From the IMG/VR virus record IMGVR_UViG_3300042691_038096, positions 1 to 64,000 of that record: a stretch of 64,000 bases of DNA. One strand, 5' to 3'. Both the position numbers and the translations under genes were made by a program. The first letter of the stretch is position 1; the number at the start of each line of letters is the position of its first letter. Shown piece after piece: positions 21,568-29,523 of this stretch. The notes below the pieces were generated by a model. It ran no database searches. It was given only the letters and a program-made list of their open reading frames with translations, and was not told the DNA's origin. This stretch comes from a virus.

Positions 21568-23054
21568 TGTCAGCAGTTGAAAGAAACATATTATCTATAG
21601 TTAAACCTACCATTGTATTAGATGAATTAACCATACCCGATGTTGAAAGTGGTAGTGATAATTCAGGCGGGGCTGCAATAAAAGAAGCACCATCCAAGTT
21701 TAATACTATGATTCCTATCATTAGGGTAAATCAATATGATGTTCAGGGCGATAGGTTAAATATGTTTGAATTGGATTGCACCGGTTTTTACCCAACTTGT
21801 AGATTTAGTTTTTATGATAGAGACGGACTATTTACTGCTAGACATTATCCAACGGATGGTGATATCATTCAGGTTTATATAAGATCTGCTGGTGAAGAAA
21901 CTACGTTTAAGCCAATTAGAATTGACTTTACTGTTGAAAATATTAAACCTCTAGGGGGAGGAGGCTCAACAAATAGTTCAAGCCAATTAATGATAGAGGG
22001 CAGAATGAATATTCCTAATCTTTTTACAGAAAAGGTTGAATATCAAAATGCTACAAGTTGGAATGCATTATTAGCAATTGCAGAAGGATTAAAACTAGGA
22101 TATGCATCAAACGTTGAGGATACCGTAGATCAACAGGTTTGGACTAATCCTTATGATACTTCAGAAAAGTTTATTCGTGATATCACAGCTAATGCATATC
22201 TTGATGATGAATCATTTTTAACATCATACATAGATCCTTATTATAACTTAACGCTAGTTGAGGTTAATAGAATGTTTGATATGACAGATGAAGATCTTGA
22301 AGCATCTCTTATGTATACCCAAAATGCAGGTGACACTATGGGTTCAGGACCACCTGAAGATTCAGAATATCCATTTCCTAACTTATTAAGTAATATGGTT
22401 CAGATGCAAGGTACCGCAAGATACATTTCTGTATACCAGCAAATCAATAAGAGTGGACAGGTAAGTAAAGATAATGGGTATAAGAGATATACGCAATATT
22501 GGGATTTGAACACAAAGGAATTTATTAATGAATTTATAGACCCACTAACAAGTAATACACCAGGAATGGTGCCAGCAACAAGGGGGCGTGTATTGGCAGA
22601 TGGTGAACCCGAAGGTCCAGTAAAAGACCAGGTTAAATATAAATACTTAGGAACACAAGGTGATAATGTTCATCCTCAATATTCTTATAGCGCAATTCTT
22701 AATTTTCAAAATCTTGCCGAGATAGAAAAATTTGGAATGGTATTAGAACTTGATACGGTTAATCCTGCTATTTCCAGATATACCAGAATCTACTGTCAAA
22801 TTTTTGAATTTGCATCAAATGTTAAGAGTGTCTTAATGGCATCTACTGATGATGAAGATGTACCAAACAGTGCGCAAAAAAGACAAGAGAGAACAGATAA
22901 TGCTGGTAACGATTCATCATCAGAAAATGGTGTTCTTAATGAATATCTAACAGGGTTTTATGTTATCACTGGAATTGAATACTTTTTAACTAGGCCAGGC
23001 GGTTTAAGACAACGTTTACATTTAAGAAGACGAGAAGTGGTACCAAGTACCTAA
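21567..23054 (+). CDS. Baseplate hub protein (gp27/gpD-like)
   Basis: A 495-residue protein with late-control-gpD-type features: an early beta domain (MIPIIRVNQYDVQGDRLNMF..CRFSFYDRD), a DIIQVYIRS segment, and an NATSWNALLAIAEGL helix followed by DTVDQQVWTNP. The C-terminus is beta-rich (GFYVITGIEYFLTRPGGLRQ) and ends in basic residues. These hub proteins form the trimer or ring that supports the spike. The order hub, tube-like protein, spike supports this. Confidence 0.72.
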   Translation: MSAVERNILSIVKPTIVLDELTIPDVESGSDNSGGAAIKEAPSKFNTMIPIIRVNQYDVQGDRLNMFELDCTGFYPTCRFSFYDRDGLFTARHYPTDGDIIQVYIRSAGEETTFKPIRIDFTVENIKPLGGGGSTNSSSQLMIEGRMNIPNLFTEKVEYQNATSWNALLAIAEGLKLGYASNVEDTVDQQVWTNPYDTSEKFIRDITANAYLDDESFLTSYIDPYYNLTLVEVNRMFDMTDEDLEASLMYTQNAGDTMGSGPPEDSEYPFPNLLSNMVQMQGTARYISVYQQINKSGQVSKDNGYKRYTQYWDLNTKEFINEFIDPLTSNTPGMVPATRGRVLADGEPEGPVKDQVKYKYLGTQGDNVHPQYSYSAILNFQNLAEIEKFGMVLELDTVNPAISRYTRIYCQIFEFASNVKSVLMASTDDEDVPNSAQKRQERTDNAGNDSSSENGVLNEYLTGFYVITGIEYFLTRPGGLRQRLHLRRREVVPST

Positions 23055-23077
23055 AATAAATAAAATAAAGGTCGCTA

Positions 23078-24478
23078 ATGCCAATTTCAGAACCGTATAA
23101 TCCTGCTAATGATCCTGCTATTAATCCGTTTAGAAGACGGACTACTAGTAACACGGATATCATTAAGAGATTTGTTACTCCACAAACTTCCGTTAGTGGC
23201 AGTGGAAATGGTGTGACATCATTAGATGATCCAACATTTCTTGGTTTTTCATTAAGATTTGATATCTTAAGTCCTCTATTTAATGGTGCAACAAATGGCG
23301 AACCGCAAGCACCACCTACTGAAGATACATTACTAGGCCAGATTGGTGGGGCTTTAGGATTAACTGCTCCGGCGCCTGAACCTGCAGGTAATGCAGGGTT
23401 AACCTCATCAGGTGAATCTGCTGTTGGATATCTTAATAAAGTAGGAGAACCTACAAGAGCATCTTATCTTCAATCATTTATACAAGGCTTGCGTGAAGTT
23501 AATCAATTTAGACCATATTATTGGCAAACAATAGAAGGTTTAACTGATGCATGGACTAATTCTAATAATATGCTTGATCCTTTTAATGGTACTAAAGATG
23601 AAGAAGGAATAGCTATAGGATGTCTTGAAGCAATTGATCTTAAGATAAGTGCATTATTCAATTTATATAGAGCAGCTGTTTTAGATAATCAATATAATAG
23701 ATTTGTACTGCCGAAAAACTTAATGTACTTTGATGTTTATGTTGATGTTTATGAAATAAGAAACTTCAAATCTTCTGTTTCATTTTTAGATAGAATTAAC
23801 TCTGCTAGGAATAATACCGGTTTAGCACAAACAGATGTAGATCGTTTCTTAAACGATAATACATCCAGAATAACTTTTAAGTTTTCTGATTGTACTTGGG
23901 TAATTAATGAAAGTGGTAAAATATTTGAAAAGGTAACTAATGCTGGTGGAAATGAGATGGCTTCAACTTCAATGAAATGGAATTATAAGAGAATTGAGCT
24001 TCAGTCTGAATTTTCTGGATATGACCAAACTTTAGATGATGGCCAGTCAAACCAACCTGGAGGTAATCTTAGAAGCTTTGTTAGAAATGCAGCAACACAA
24101 GCTGCACAAAATGCTGCAAACTCTGCATTAGAAAGAGCAAGACAAGCAGCTGCTGCACGAGTGCAGGGATTGCTTCTTGGTAATGTATTTGGTTTAAGAA
24201 ATCAAGTTTTTAATGCATTACAAAACCCAGGCGCATTACAAGCAGCTATTGCTGGCGCTGGTCAAATCATTGGTAATATCATTGATAGAAGAAATGCATC
24301 TGGCCCAAGACTAGGTGATAACCCATTAGGTAATCCATCTGCTATTCCTTCATCATTGCCTACAGAGAATCTTTTTCCTAATGATAGCAGCAATTATAGT
24401 GAACTGACTTCATCTAATATTTTTGGACCTGGTCCTTCAGGACCACCTCCATTAGAACCTACAAATGTATTTGGATAA
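23078..24478 (+). CDS. Tail-tube-fold baseplate protein, 466 aa
   Basis: A low-charge N-terminal region (1-130) is followed by a tube-like domain: LPKNLMYFDVYVDVYEIRNF, FKFSDCTWVINESG and STSMKWNYKRIELQSEFSGY. A long Ala/Gln helix (about 330-395) and a Pro/Ser/Asn-rich disordered end follow. By position and pattern it may be the tube-initiating protein (gp48/gp54-type). It ends with a TAATG overlap with the spike gene. Confidence 0.55.
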   Translation: MPISEPYNPANDPAINPFRRRTTSNTDIIKRFVTPQTSVSGSGNGVTSLDDPTFLGFSLRFDILSPLFNGATNGEPQAPPTEDTLLGQIGGALGLTAPAPEPAGNAGLTSSGESAVGYLNKVGEPTRASYLQSFIQGLREVNQFRPYYWQTIEGLTDAWTNSNNMLDPFNGTKDEEGIAIGCLEAIDLKISALFNLYRAAVLDNQYNRFVLPKNLMYFDVYVDVYEIRNFKSSVSFLDRINSARNNTGLAQTDVDRFLNDNTSRITFKFSDCTWVINESGKIFEKVTNAGGNEMASTSMKWNYKRIELQSEFSGYDQTLDDGQSNQPGGNLRSFVRNAATQAAQNAANSALERARQAAAARVQGLLLGNVFGLRNQVFNALQNPGALQAAIAGAGQIIGNIIDRRNASGPRLGDNPLGNPSAIPSSLPTENLFPNDSSNYSELTSSNIFGPGPSGPPPLEPTNVFG

Positions 24479-25368
24479 TGGGAAGATTAACTACAAAGGA
24501 TTTAAGAGCTGATAATTTAACAGGTACACAGTGGGTCGGAATAGTTGAAGATAATGAAGATGAACTATTTGAAGGCCGTTGTCGTATTCGTGTTTATGCA
24601 AAGATGGATCAACGGGTAGACCCAGCGGATCCTGCTAGTGATTTTGTTTTGCCTACTGATGCTTTACCATGGGCAAGACCATCTGTAAGTTCATCAGGTG
24701 GAAGTAATAGCGGAAGTGGTACTTTTTCTGTACCTAAGATTGGTACAGTATTAAGAGTAACCTTTGATAATGGAAATTACTATTCTCCAGTTTATCATGA
24801 AAGTTTATACCCATCAGATGAGGTGAAGGCCGAAATACAAAATTCATATCAAAATTCTCATGTATTAATTTATGATACCGCGTTTGGTTTAACCGGTGGA
24901 GGCAATGAAGAAATTACAAATGAGAGAGAAGGCGAAAGTATAAAGGTATTCTTTACTGAGGAAAAAGGATTGATGATGGACTATACAACCGCAGCGGGTC
25001 CGACTACAGTTAATATTAAGCCAGATAATTCAGTTGAAATCATTAATGCAAATGGTGATAAGATTGTTATGTTAAATGATGGAAACATTACATTTACTCA
25101 TTCTGCAAAATTCATAATTAACAGTACTGATAATACGGAAATCAATTGTAAAGATGCAATTATTAACTGTGAAAATATGGTTGTTAATCATTCATCATCA
25201 ATTGAGTTAGGTCAAGGCGCTAGTGAAAAGCTTGTATTGGGTGATTCATTTTTGAAATTATTCAATCAACATACACATATTGGTAACTTAGGTGCTCCTA
25301 CAAGTCCTCCTATTGTACCAATGACACCTGCACAACATTTAAGTAAAAAACAAGTTAAAACAAAATAA
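24478..25368 (+). CDS. Baseplate central spike (gp5/gpV-like)
   Basis: A 296-residue protein. The N-terminal OB-fold (about 1-115) contains WVGIVEDNEDELFEGRCRIR and GTVLRVTFDNGNYYSPVY, typical of VgrG/gp5 spikes. A beta-helix-like region follows (NGDKIVMLNDGNITFTHSAK, INSTDNTEINCKDAIINC). The end has an HTHIGNLGAPTSPP segment as in gpV-type spike tips, where His residues bind metal. T4 gp5 carries a lysozyme domain between these parts and this protein has none. The gap to the next gene is three bases. Confidence 0.82.
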   Translation: MGRLTTKDLRADNLTGTQWVGIVEDNEDELFEGRCRIRVYAKMDQRVDPADPASDFVLPTDALPWARPSVSSSGGSNSGSGTFSVPKIGTVLRVTFDNGNYYSPVYHESLYPSDEVKAEIQNSYQNSHVLIYDTAFGLTGGGNEEITNEREGESIKVFFTEEKGLMMDYTTAAGPTTVNIKPDNSVEIINANGDKIVMLNDGNITFTHSAKFIINSTDNTEINCKDAIINCENMVVNHSSSIELGQGASEKLVLGDSFLKLFNQHTHIGNLGAPTSPPIVPMTPAQHLSKKQVKTK

Positions 25369-25371
25369 GAC

Positions 25372-25662
25372 ATGCCTTTAGTACAACCTACATTAAATCT
25401 TGCATTAGAACAGGCATTTGATAAAGCGATGTTTGTCTTTGCTGAAACTATTGCAAATAGTCCGCAAGGAACTGATGTTGCTGATAAAGCAAGAAAGGCT
25501 GCAGCCAAAACCTTTGCTACCATAGCAACTCCTGCTATTGATCTTTATATTAAATCTGCAACTATTACAATACCGCCAGGGCAAGTGGTTTCATCTGTTG
25601 GTCCAACTGGTCCGGTATTAGGTGCGACAACAGTACCATCGCCTCCAGCAATTATTATTTAA
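25372..25662 (+). CDS. Hypothetical spike-associated protein, 96 aa
   Basis: The N-terminal helix is alanine-rich (LEQAFDKAMFVFAETIAN). The C-terminus is proline-rich, with a short beta stretch (IDLYIKSATITIPPGQVV). It directly follows the spike gene and ends the operon before a non-coding gap. It might be a tip or spike accessory, but a PAAR motif is not visible. Confidence 0.55.
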   Translation: MPLVQPTLNLALEQAFDKAMFVFAETIANSPQGTDVADKARKAAAKTFATIATPAIDLYIKSATITIPPGQVVSSVGPTGPVLGATTVPSPPAIII

Positions 25663-25680
25663 ACAAATCTATATATGCTA

Positions 25681-25720
25681 GGTATAAATATTGTAAATTT
25701 AGCAATAGGGATATATAATC
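25681..25720 (+). promoter_or_regulatory. Late-promoter-like pair before S1 gene
   Basis: GGTATAAATATTG (25681-25693) contains an exact T4 late core TATAAATA (25683-25690). GGGATATATAATC (25708-25720) is a second box. Both precede the ATG at 25748. Confidence 0.5.
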
Positions 25721-25747
25721 TATAGTTAACCTTTTAACAAAAAGTAA

Positions 25748-26902
25748 ATGATCGAACAAGAAATTACAATTAGGGTCAGTGATGATCCATTTGACACAAA
25801 AACATTCAAAGTTAGAGTACCTAAAGGAACAAAAATTTTATGTACAGAACCTTATGCAATTGAAGCGTTAGCTCAATATGGCTTAATGGAATCTGTTGAG
25901 GATCAAATCAAATTATGTGAAACTCGACAGTCATATAGTACAGAAGGTTCAATTATTTCCATAACAAAAGATAAAGATGGAAATAAGATAAGTGCATTAA
26001 TTGATATTGGTACAAAGTATACTGCTTCATGTTCTTTAATTAAAGAGCCTAAATCAATTCTTGACCAACTTGAAGTTGGTATGATTGTTAATGTTAAGAT
26101 TAAGTCAGGCGCTCATGGTATAATTACTGCTTCAATATCTGATGCTATAGATGAAGTTAAGACCAATGAAATCATGAAATCTATTGGTGATAAGACCGTT
26201 GGATTTACCGGTAAGATCACTGAACTTATTCATGGTGGCTACTGGGTTGAGGTAGGTGGTATAAAATGCTTTATGCCAGGATCATTGGCCGGCCTTAATA
26301 AATTACATAATTTTGAATCTTTAGTTGGCCAGGAACTTATTGTTATGCCAATATCATTCTCTGATGAAAAGAATACCATTATTGTATCTCACCGAGCATA
26401 TCTTAAGACATTAATTCCTTCAGCACTCGATGATTTACGAGAAAATGTTAAACAACCTATAACTGGTTTTGTGACCGGTACAACTAAGTTTGGTGTATTT
26501 GCCGAATTTAATAAATGCTTAACTGGATTAATTCCTGATACTGTATTGGATGATACAACTCGTCAACTGTTTGAAAGGGACGGTATTAAGCCAGGTGATA
26601 GTATATCTTTCTGGGTACAGGAAATAGTTTCCGATAAGAAAATAATTTTAACGCAACAAGGACCTCGTGAAGATATTTGGGATGATGCCGCTGAAAAATA
26701 TAAGCCAATGATGGTAACATCAGGTACCGTTACCAAGGTTACTAAGTATGGTGCATTTGTTGAATTAGAAAAAGGTATTAGCGGGTTAATTCATAAAACC
26801 AAGTTAAAGGATACTCCGATTAATAGAGGTGATAAAGTTAATATCAAAATCTTAAGTATTAGTCCAAGCGATAGAAAGATTGCAATGTCATTAATTGACT
26901 AA
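25748..26902 (+). CDS. Multi-S1-domain RNA-binding protein
   Basis: A 384-residue protein made mostly of four S1-type OB domains: about residues 55-130, 150-215, 235-300 and 318-384. The last two are clearest (TGFVTGTTKFGVFAEFNKCL and SGTVTKVTKYGAFVELEKGI..LIHKTKL). Ribosomal protein S1 (usually six domains, about 550-600 residues) recruits mRNA to the 30S subunit. A four-domain phage version could bind viral mRNA or compete with host S1. It has its own promoter-like boxes and no operon partner. Together with bS21 it suggests a translation-takeover set. Confidence 0.85.
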   Translation: MIEQEITIRVSDDPFDTKTFKVRVPKGTKILCTEPYAIEALAQYGLMESVEDQIKLCETRQSYSTEGSIISITKDKDGNKISALIDIGTKYTASCSLIKEPKSILDQLEVGMIVNVKIKSGAHGIITASISDAIDEVKTNEIMKSIGDKTVGFTGKITELIHGGYWVEVGGIKCFMPGSLAGLNKLHNFESLVGQELIVMPISFSDEKNTIIVSHRAYLKTLIPSALDDLRENVKQPITGFVTGTTKFGVFAEFNKCLTGLIPDTVLDDTTRQLFERDGIKPGDSISFWVQEIVSDKKIILTQQGPREDIWDDAAEKYKPMMVTSGTVTKVTKYGAFVELEKGISGLIHKTKLKDTPINRGDKVNIKILSISPSDRKIAMSLID

Positions 26903-26916
26903 CCGTTTTGTGGTTG

Positions 26917-26930
26917 GAATATATAAACAA
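26917..26930 (+). promoter_or_regulatory. Late-promoter-like box
   Basis: GAATATATAAACAA ends 12 bases before the amidoligase start at 26943. It is a clear copy of the recurring GAATATATAAA element. Confidence 0.5.
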
Positions 26931-26942
26931 ATTAGATAGTGA

Positions 26943-28241
26943 ATGTATTCCAACGAACAACTTAATGCAATTTACTCTTCAAAAATAGGGTTTGAATTTG
27001 AATTCTTTGCTAATGAAGATATTCAAAAAGCAAAAGAAAGTGTTGCAAATGCTCTTAATAAGAAGGTTAGGATAGAGGAAAAAGCTCATAGCGATTTTGC
27101 TCCAACTGCTGATGTTTTTAAGATGGAACCTGATAATTCAGGTGGAACCGGCATGATAGAACTCGTGACCGGTTCTTTACCTTTTGTTGAGTCTAAACTT
27201 ATCTTAGCAAAAATGCTAAAGTGGATAAGAGAAAATGGCTCAACTAATGATAGATGTTCAATTCACGTTAACATTTCATTTGATGGTAAAAAGTTAGGAC
27301 CTACTGCAAATATGACAAAACTTGATATTGGCAAGTTTGTTCTTAACTTTGATGAAGATAAAGTATATGAAGCTTTTCCTAATAGAAAGGATTCTGTTTA
27401 TGCTAAGTCTATTAAGTTTATAGTACCTCTTAGTGGTATGACACAGCCTTCGCCTGAAAGAGCTCTTTGGAAAAACTATATGTTTGTAAATGAAAAATAT
27501 TATGGCATAAATTTTACAAAGATTCCTAAAGGCTATATTGAATTTCGTTACCTTGGTGGAGCAGACTATGAAAAGAAGTATTCTACTATTTTATCAATGA
27601 TGGAACATTTTATTACTTCACTATATGAAACTCTTGATAACCCAGGGTACAGCCCAGAAGATATTAAAAGATTAAACCTGGTTTTAGAAAAGCATAGAGG
27701 GGTTGTTCAATCATATAAGACCTATGAAAAGTTTAAGGAAGTATATCCTAACATAACATTATTGGTTGATCTTCAGTCTTCTAAGCAAATAGTTCAAATG
27801 TACTATCCAAAGATAAGAGATAAGGTTTTTGAATTGTTGACTAAAGCTGATATGGATAGCGGCCTAATTAATTATGATTCTGATACAGGAAAGATGCAAA
27901 TTAAAGATGCCGATCTTAAAAGATGTTTTGAGATCACCGGTGTTGATATTGTAGAATGTAAAGTAAAAGGAAACATAAAAGGCTGCGATATCTTTGACTC
28001 TGAAATACATGATGCTTCTCTATTTGAATCAAATGTATTTGGTGGAAGTACCGTTACTGGTTGTAAAGTTGAGGATTCATATGTTAGTAGAAATGTAATT
28101 GTTGATAACTGCTATGTGTTTGGTCATAGAGGAGTATTTAGCGGTGAAATGGTTGGTGGTATCTTTAGACAAGGTAGAGCCACAAAGTTTGCTTCCTTTT
28201 CTGAATCAACTGAGGTAATTGAAGTTGAAAAAATTGATTAA
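26943..28241 (+). CDS. Amidoligase-like enzyme fused to pentapeptide-like repeats
   Basis: A 432-residue protein. The N-terminal 220 residues fit the putative amidoligase (COOH-NH2 ligase) pattern: KIGFEFEFFA at the start, MIELVTGSLPF, SIHVNIS and YIEFRYLGGADYEKK, with conserved acidic and His residues. Such enzymes make isopeptide-type bonds and often lie near glycan or peptide-modification genes. From about residue 325 the sequence turns into beta-helix-like repeats (VECKVKGNIKGCDIFDSEIH) with hydrophobic residues every five positions. It sits between an S1 protein and structural genes. Confidence 0.7.
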   Translation: MYSNEQLNAIYSSKIGFEFEFFANEDIQKAKESVANALNKKVRIEEKAHSDFAPTADVFKMEPDNSGGTGMIELVTGSLPFVESKLILAKMLKWIRENGSTNDRCSIHVNISFDGKKLGPTANMTKLDIGKFVLNFDEDKVYEAFPNRKDSVYAKSIKFIVPLSGMTQPSPERALWKNYMFVNEKYYGINFTKIPKGYIEFRYLGGADYEKKYSTILSMMEHFITSLYETLDNPGYSPEDIKRLNLVLEKHRGVVQSYKTYEKFKEVYPNITLLVDLQSSKQIVQMYYPKIRDKVFELLTKADMDSGLINYDSDTGKMQIKDADLKRCFEITGVDIVECKVKGNIKGCDIFDSEIHDASLFESNVFGGSTVTGCKVEDSYVSRNVIVDNCYVFGHRGVFSGEMVGGIFRQGRATKFASFSESTEVIEVEKID

Positions 28242-28246
28242 AGAAT

Positions 28247-29089
28247 ATGTCTTACGTAAATTGTTCTGACCCGCATACACAGGCCTGTTTAGACGCATTA
28301 ATTAAAGAAATTAATGATGATCTAACTATAGGCTGTCAAATACCCTTTACAGTTCCTAAGAATGAACTGGCCAGAATTATCAATCGTGCAAAAGATTACT
28401 TTTATAAAATATATGAAGACAGTGTAGAGGAAATGTATATTGCTTTACCTGCTACTGCATGGCAAAAAAGAGATTTTAATAAAGGCATTGATGACTCAAG
28501 CGATACTTTATCAAGTGCTAATGTAAATAGTACAAGAGGTATTGTACAAATGCCATCGACGGTATATTCAGTGAATAATGTTTTTGAATGGAACGGGTTT
28601 GGTGGAGAAGATGGTGGATTTGGAAATAACTCCTTTTCTGCAGGTGATATAGATTTTTCAATTGATAAGTTTATCTATTCTGATACTTATGGTGCTGGAA
28701 TAGGCTCAGAGAATCTCATGTATTATGTTATTAATTCAAGCTTTATTGATACTGCACGCCAGGTATTACTTCCACAAATTTCATATTCATATAATAGGTT
28801 AACTCATAAGTTTAGATTCCAAGGAGAATTACCAACCCATGCATGTATATTCCAGGTATATAACACAATTCCTGATTGTGCTTTATATCAAGATGAAATG
28901 TTTATTAGATATTGTATAGCCAAGGCAAAAATGCAATTAGCTAGAATATTAGGAACATTCTCATTTAATTTACCCGGTAACATTACTATAAACTATGATA
29001 TGATAGCATCAGAAGGTAAAGACGAAATAGATGCAATCATTGAAGAGATTAAAGGCGATGAAGGGGTTGACTACTTTTATACTGGCTAA
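28247..29089 (+). CDS. Putative neck or head-completion protein, 280 aa
   Basis: Starts five bases after the amidoligase stop. The N-terminal part is helical (PKNELARIINRAKDYFYKIY), the middle is Gly/Asn/Ser-rich and beta-like, and the end is acidic (DEIDAIIEEIKGDEGVDYFY). Size, composition and position before the gp25-like gene suggest a neck/connector protein such as gp13 or gp14. No decisive motif is visible. Confidence 0.45.
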   Translation: MSYVNCSDPHTQACLDALIKEINDDLTIGCQIPFTVPKNELARIINRAKDYFYKIYEDSVEEMYIALPATAWQKRDFNKGIDDSSDTLSSANVNSTRGIVQMPSTVYSVNNVFEWNGFGGEDGGFGNNSFSAGDIDFSIDKFIYSDTYGAGIGSENLMYYVINSSFIDTARQVLLPQISYSYNRLTHKFRFQGELPTHACIFQVYNTIPDCALYQDEMFIRYCIAKAKMQLARILGTFSFNLPGNITINYDMIASEGKDEIDAIIEEIKGDEGVDYFYTG

Positions 29090-29117
29090 TTTATATTATA
29101 AGACCGGTAAATTTTTA

Positions 29118-29146
29118 AGAGAATATATATTAAAAGAATATTCTCT
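29118..29146 (+). promoter_or_regulatory. Late-promoter-like box inside a 9-bp inverted repeat
   Basis: AGAGAATAT (29118-29126) and ATATTCTCT (29138-29146) are perfect complements around an 11-base spacer, ending directly before the ATG at 29147. The 5' arm contains GAATATATA. The hairpin could expose or hide the start codon of the gp25-like gene. Confidence 0.5.
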
Positions 29147-29509
29147 ATGATCAACGATATTTATAGTAGAGGCCCAGCCGAGAATAAGTATACGCCAAAT
29201 ACTATTGACGTAACTGATGGCTTGTCTCAACTAATATTGAAAATAGAAAATGTTCTTTTTACAAGAAAGGGTGACGTTTTAGGTGTACCTGATTTTGGAT
29301 GTAATCTTGAAGATTTACTGTTTTCAATAGTTCTAAATGAAGCAGTAATTCAACAAAAGATTGCTGCTCAAATTCAGGCATATTGTTTACCCAATGATAA
29401 TATATATGGGATTGATGTTAGAGTATCTTTTTTTAATACCGAAGGCAGAAACGGTGCTCTTGTTGATATCTATATAAATGAACAAAGAGTAATTGGAGCA
29501 CTTTTCTAA
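29147..29509 (+). CDS. Baseplate wedge protein gp25-like
   Basis: A 120-residue protein matching the gp25/gpW family: a helix with DGLSQLILKIENVLFTRKG, then GVPDFGCNLEDLLFS, then IYGIDVRVSFFN and a terminal beta strand. gp25 is the wedge protein that joins the baseplate to the sheath and is about 130 residues in T4. It begins the wedge operon, with the gp6-like gene 14 bases downstream. Confidence 0.85.
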   Translation: MINDIYSRGPAENKYTPNTIDVTDGLSQLILKIENVLFTRKGDVLGVPDFGCNLEDLLFSIVLNEAVIQQKIAAQIQAYCLPNDNIYGIDVRVSFFNTEGRNGALVDIYINEQRVIGALF

Positions 29510-29523
29510 AAATAGTATAATAA

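Noticed and set aside
24478-25368. T4 gp5-type lysozyme domain in the spike protein
   Set aside because: The OB-fold is followed directly by beta-helix-type repeats, with no lysozyme catalytic motif between them.
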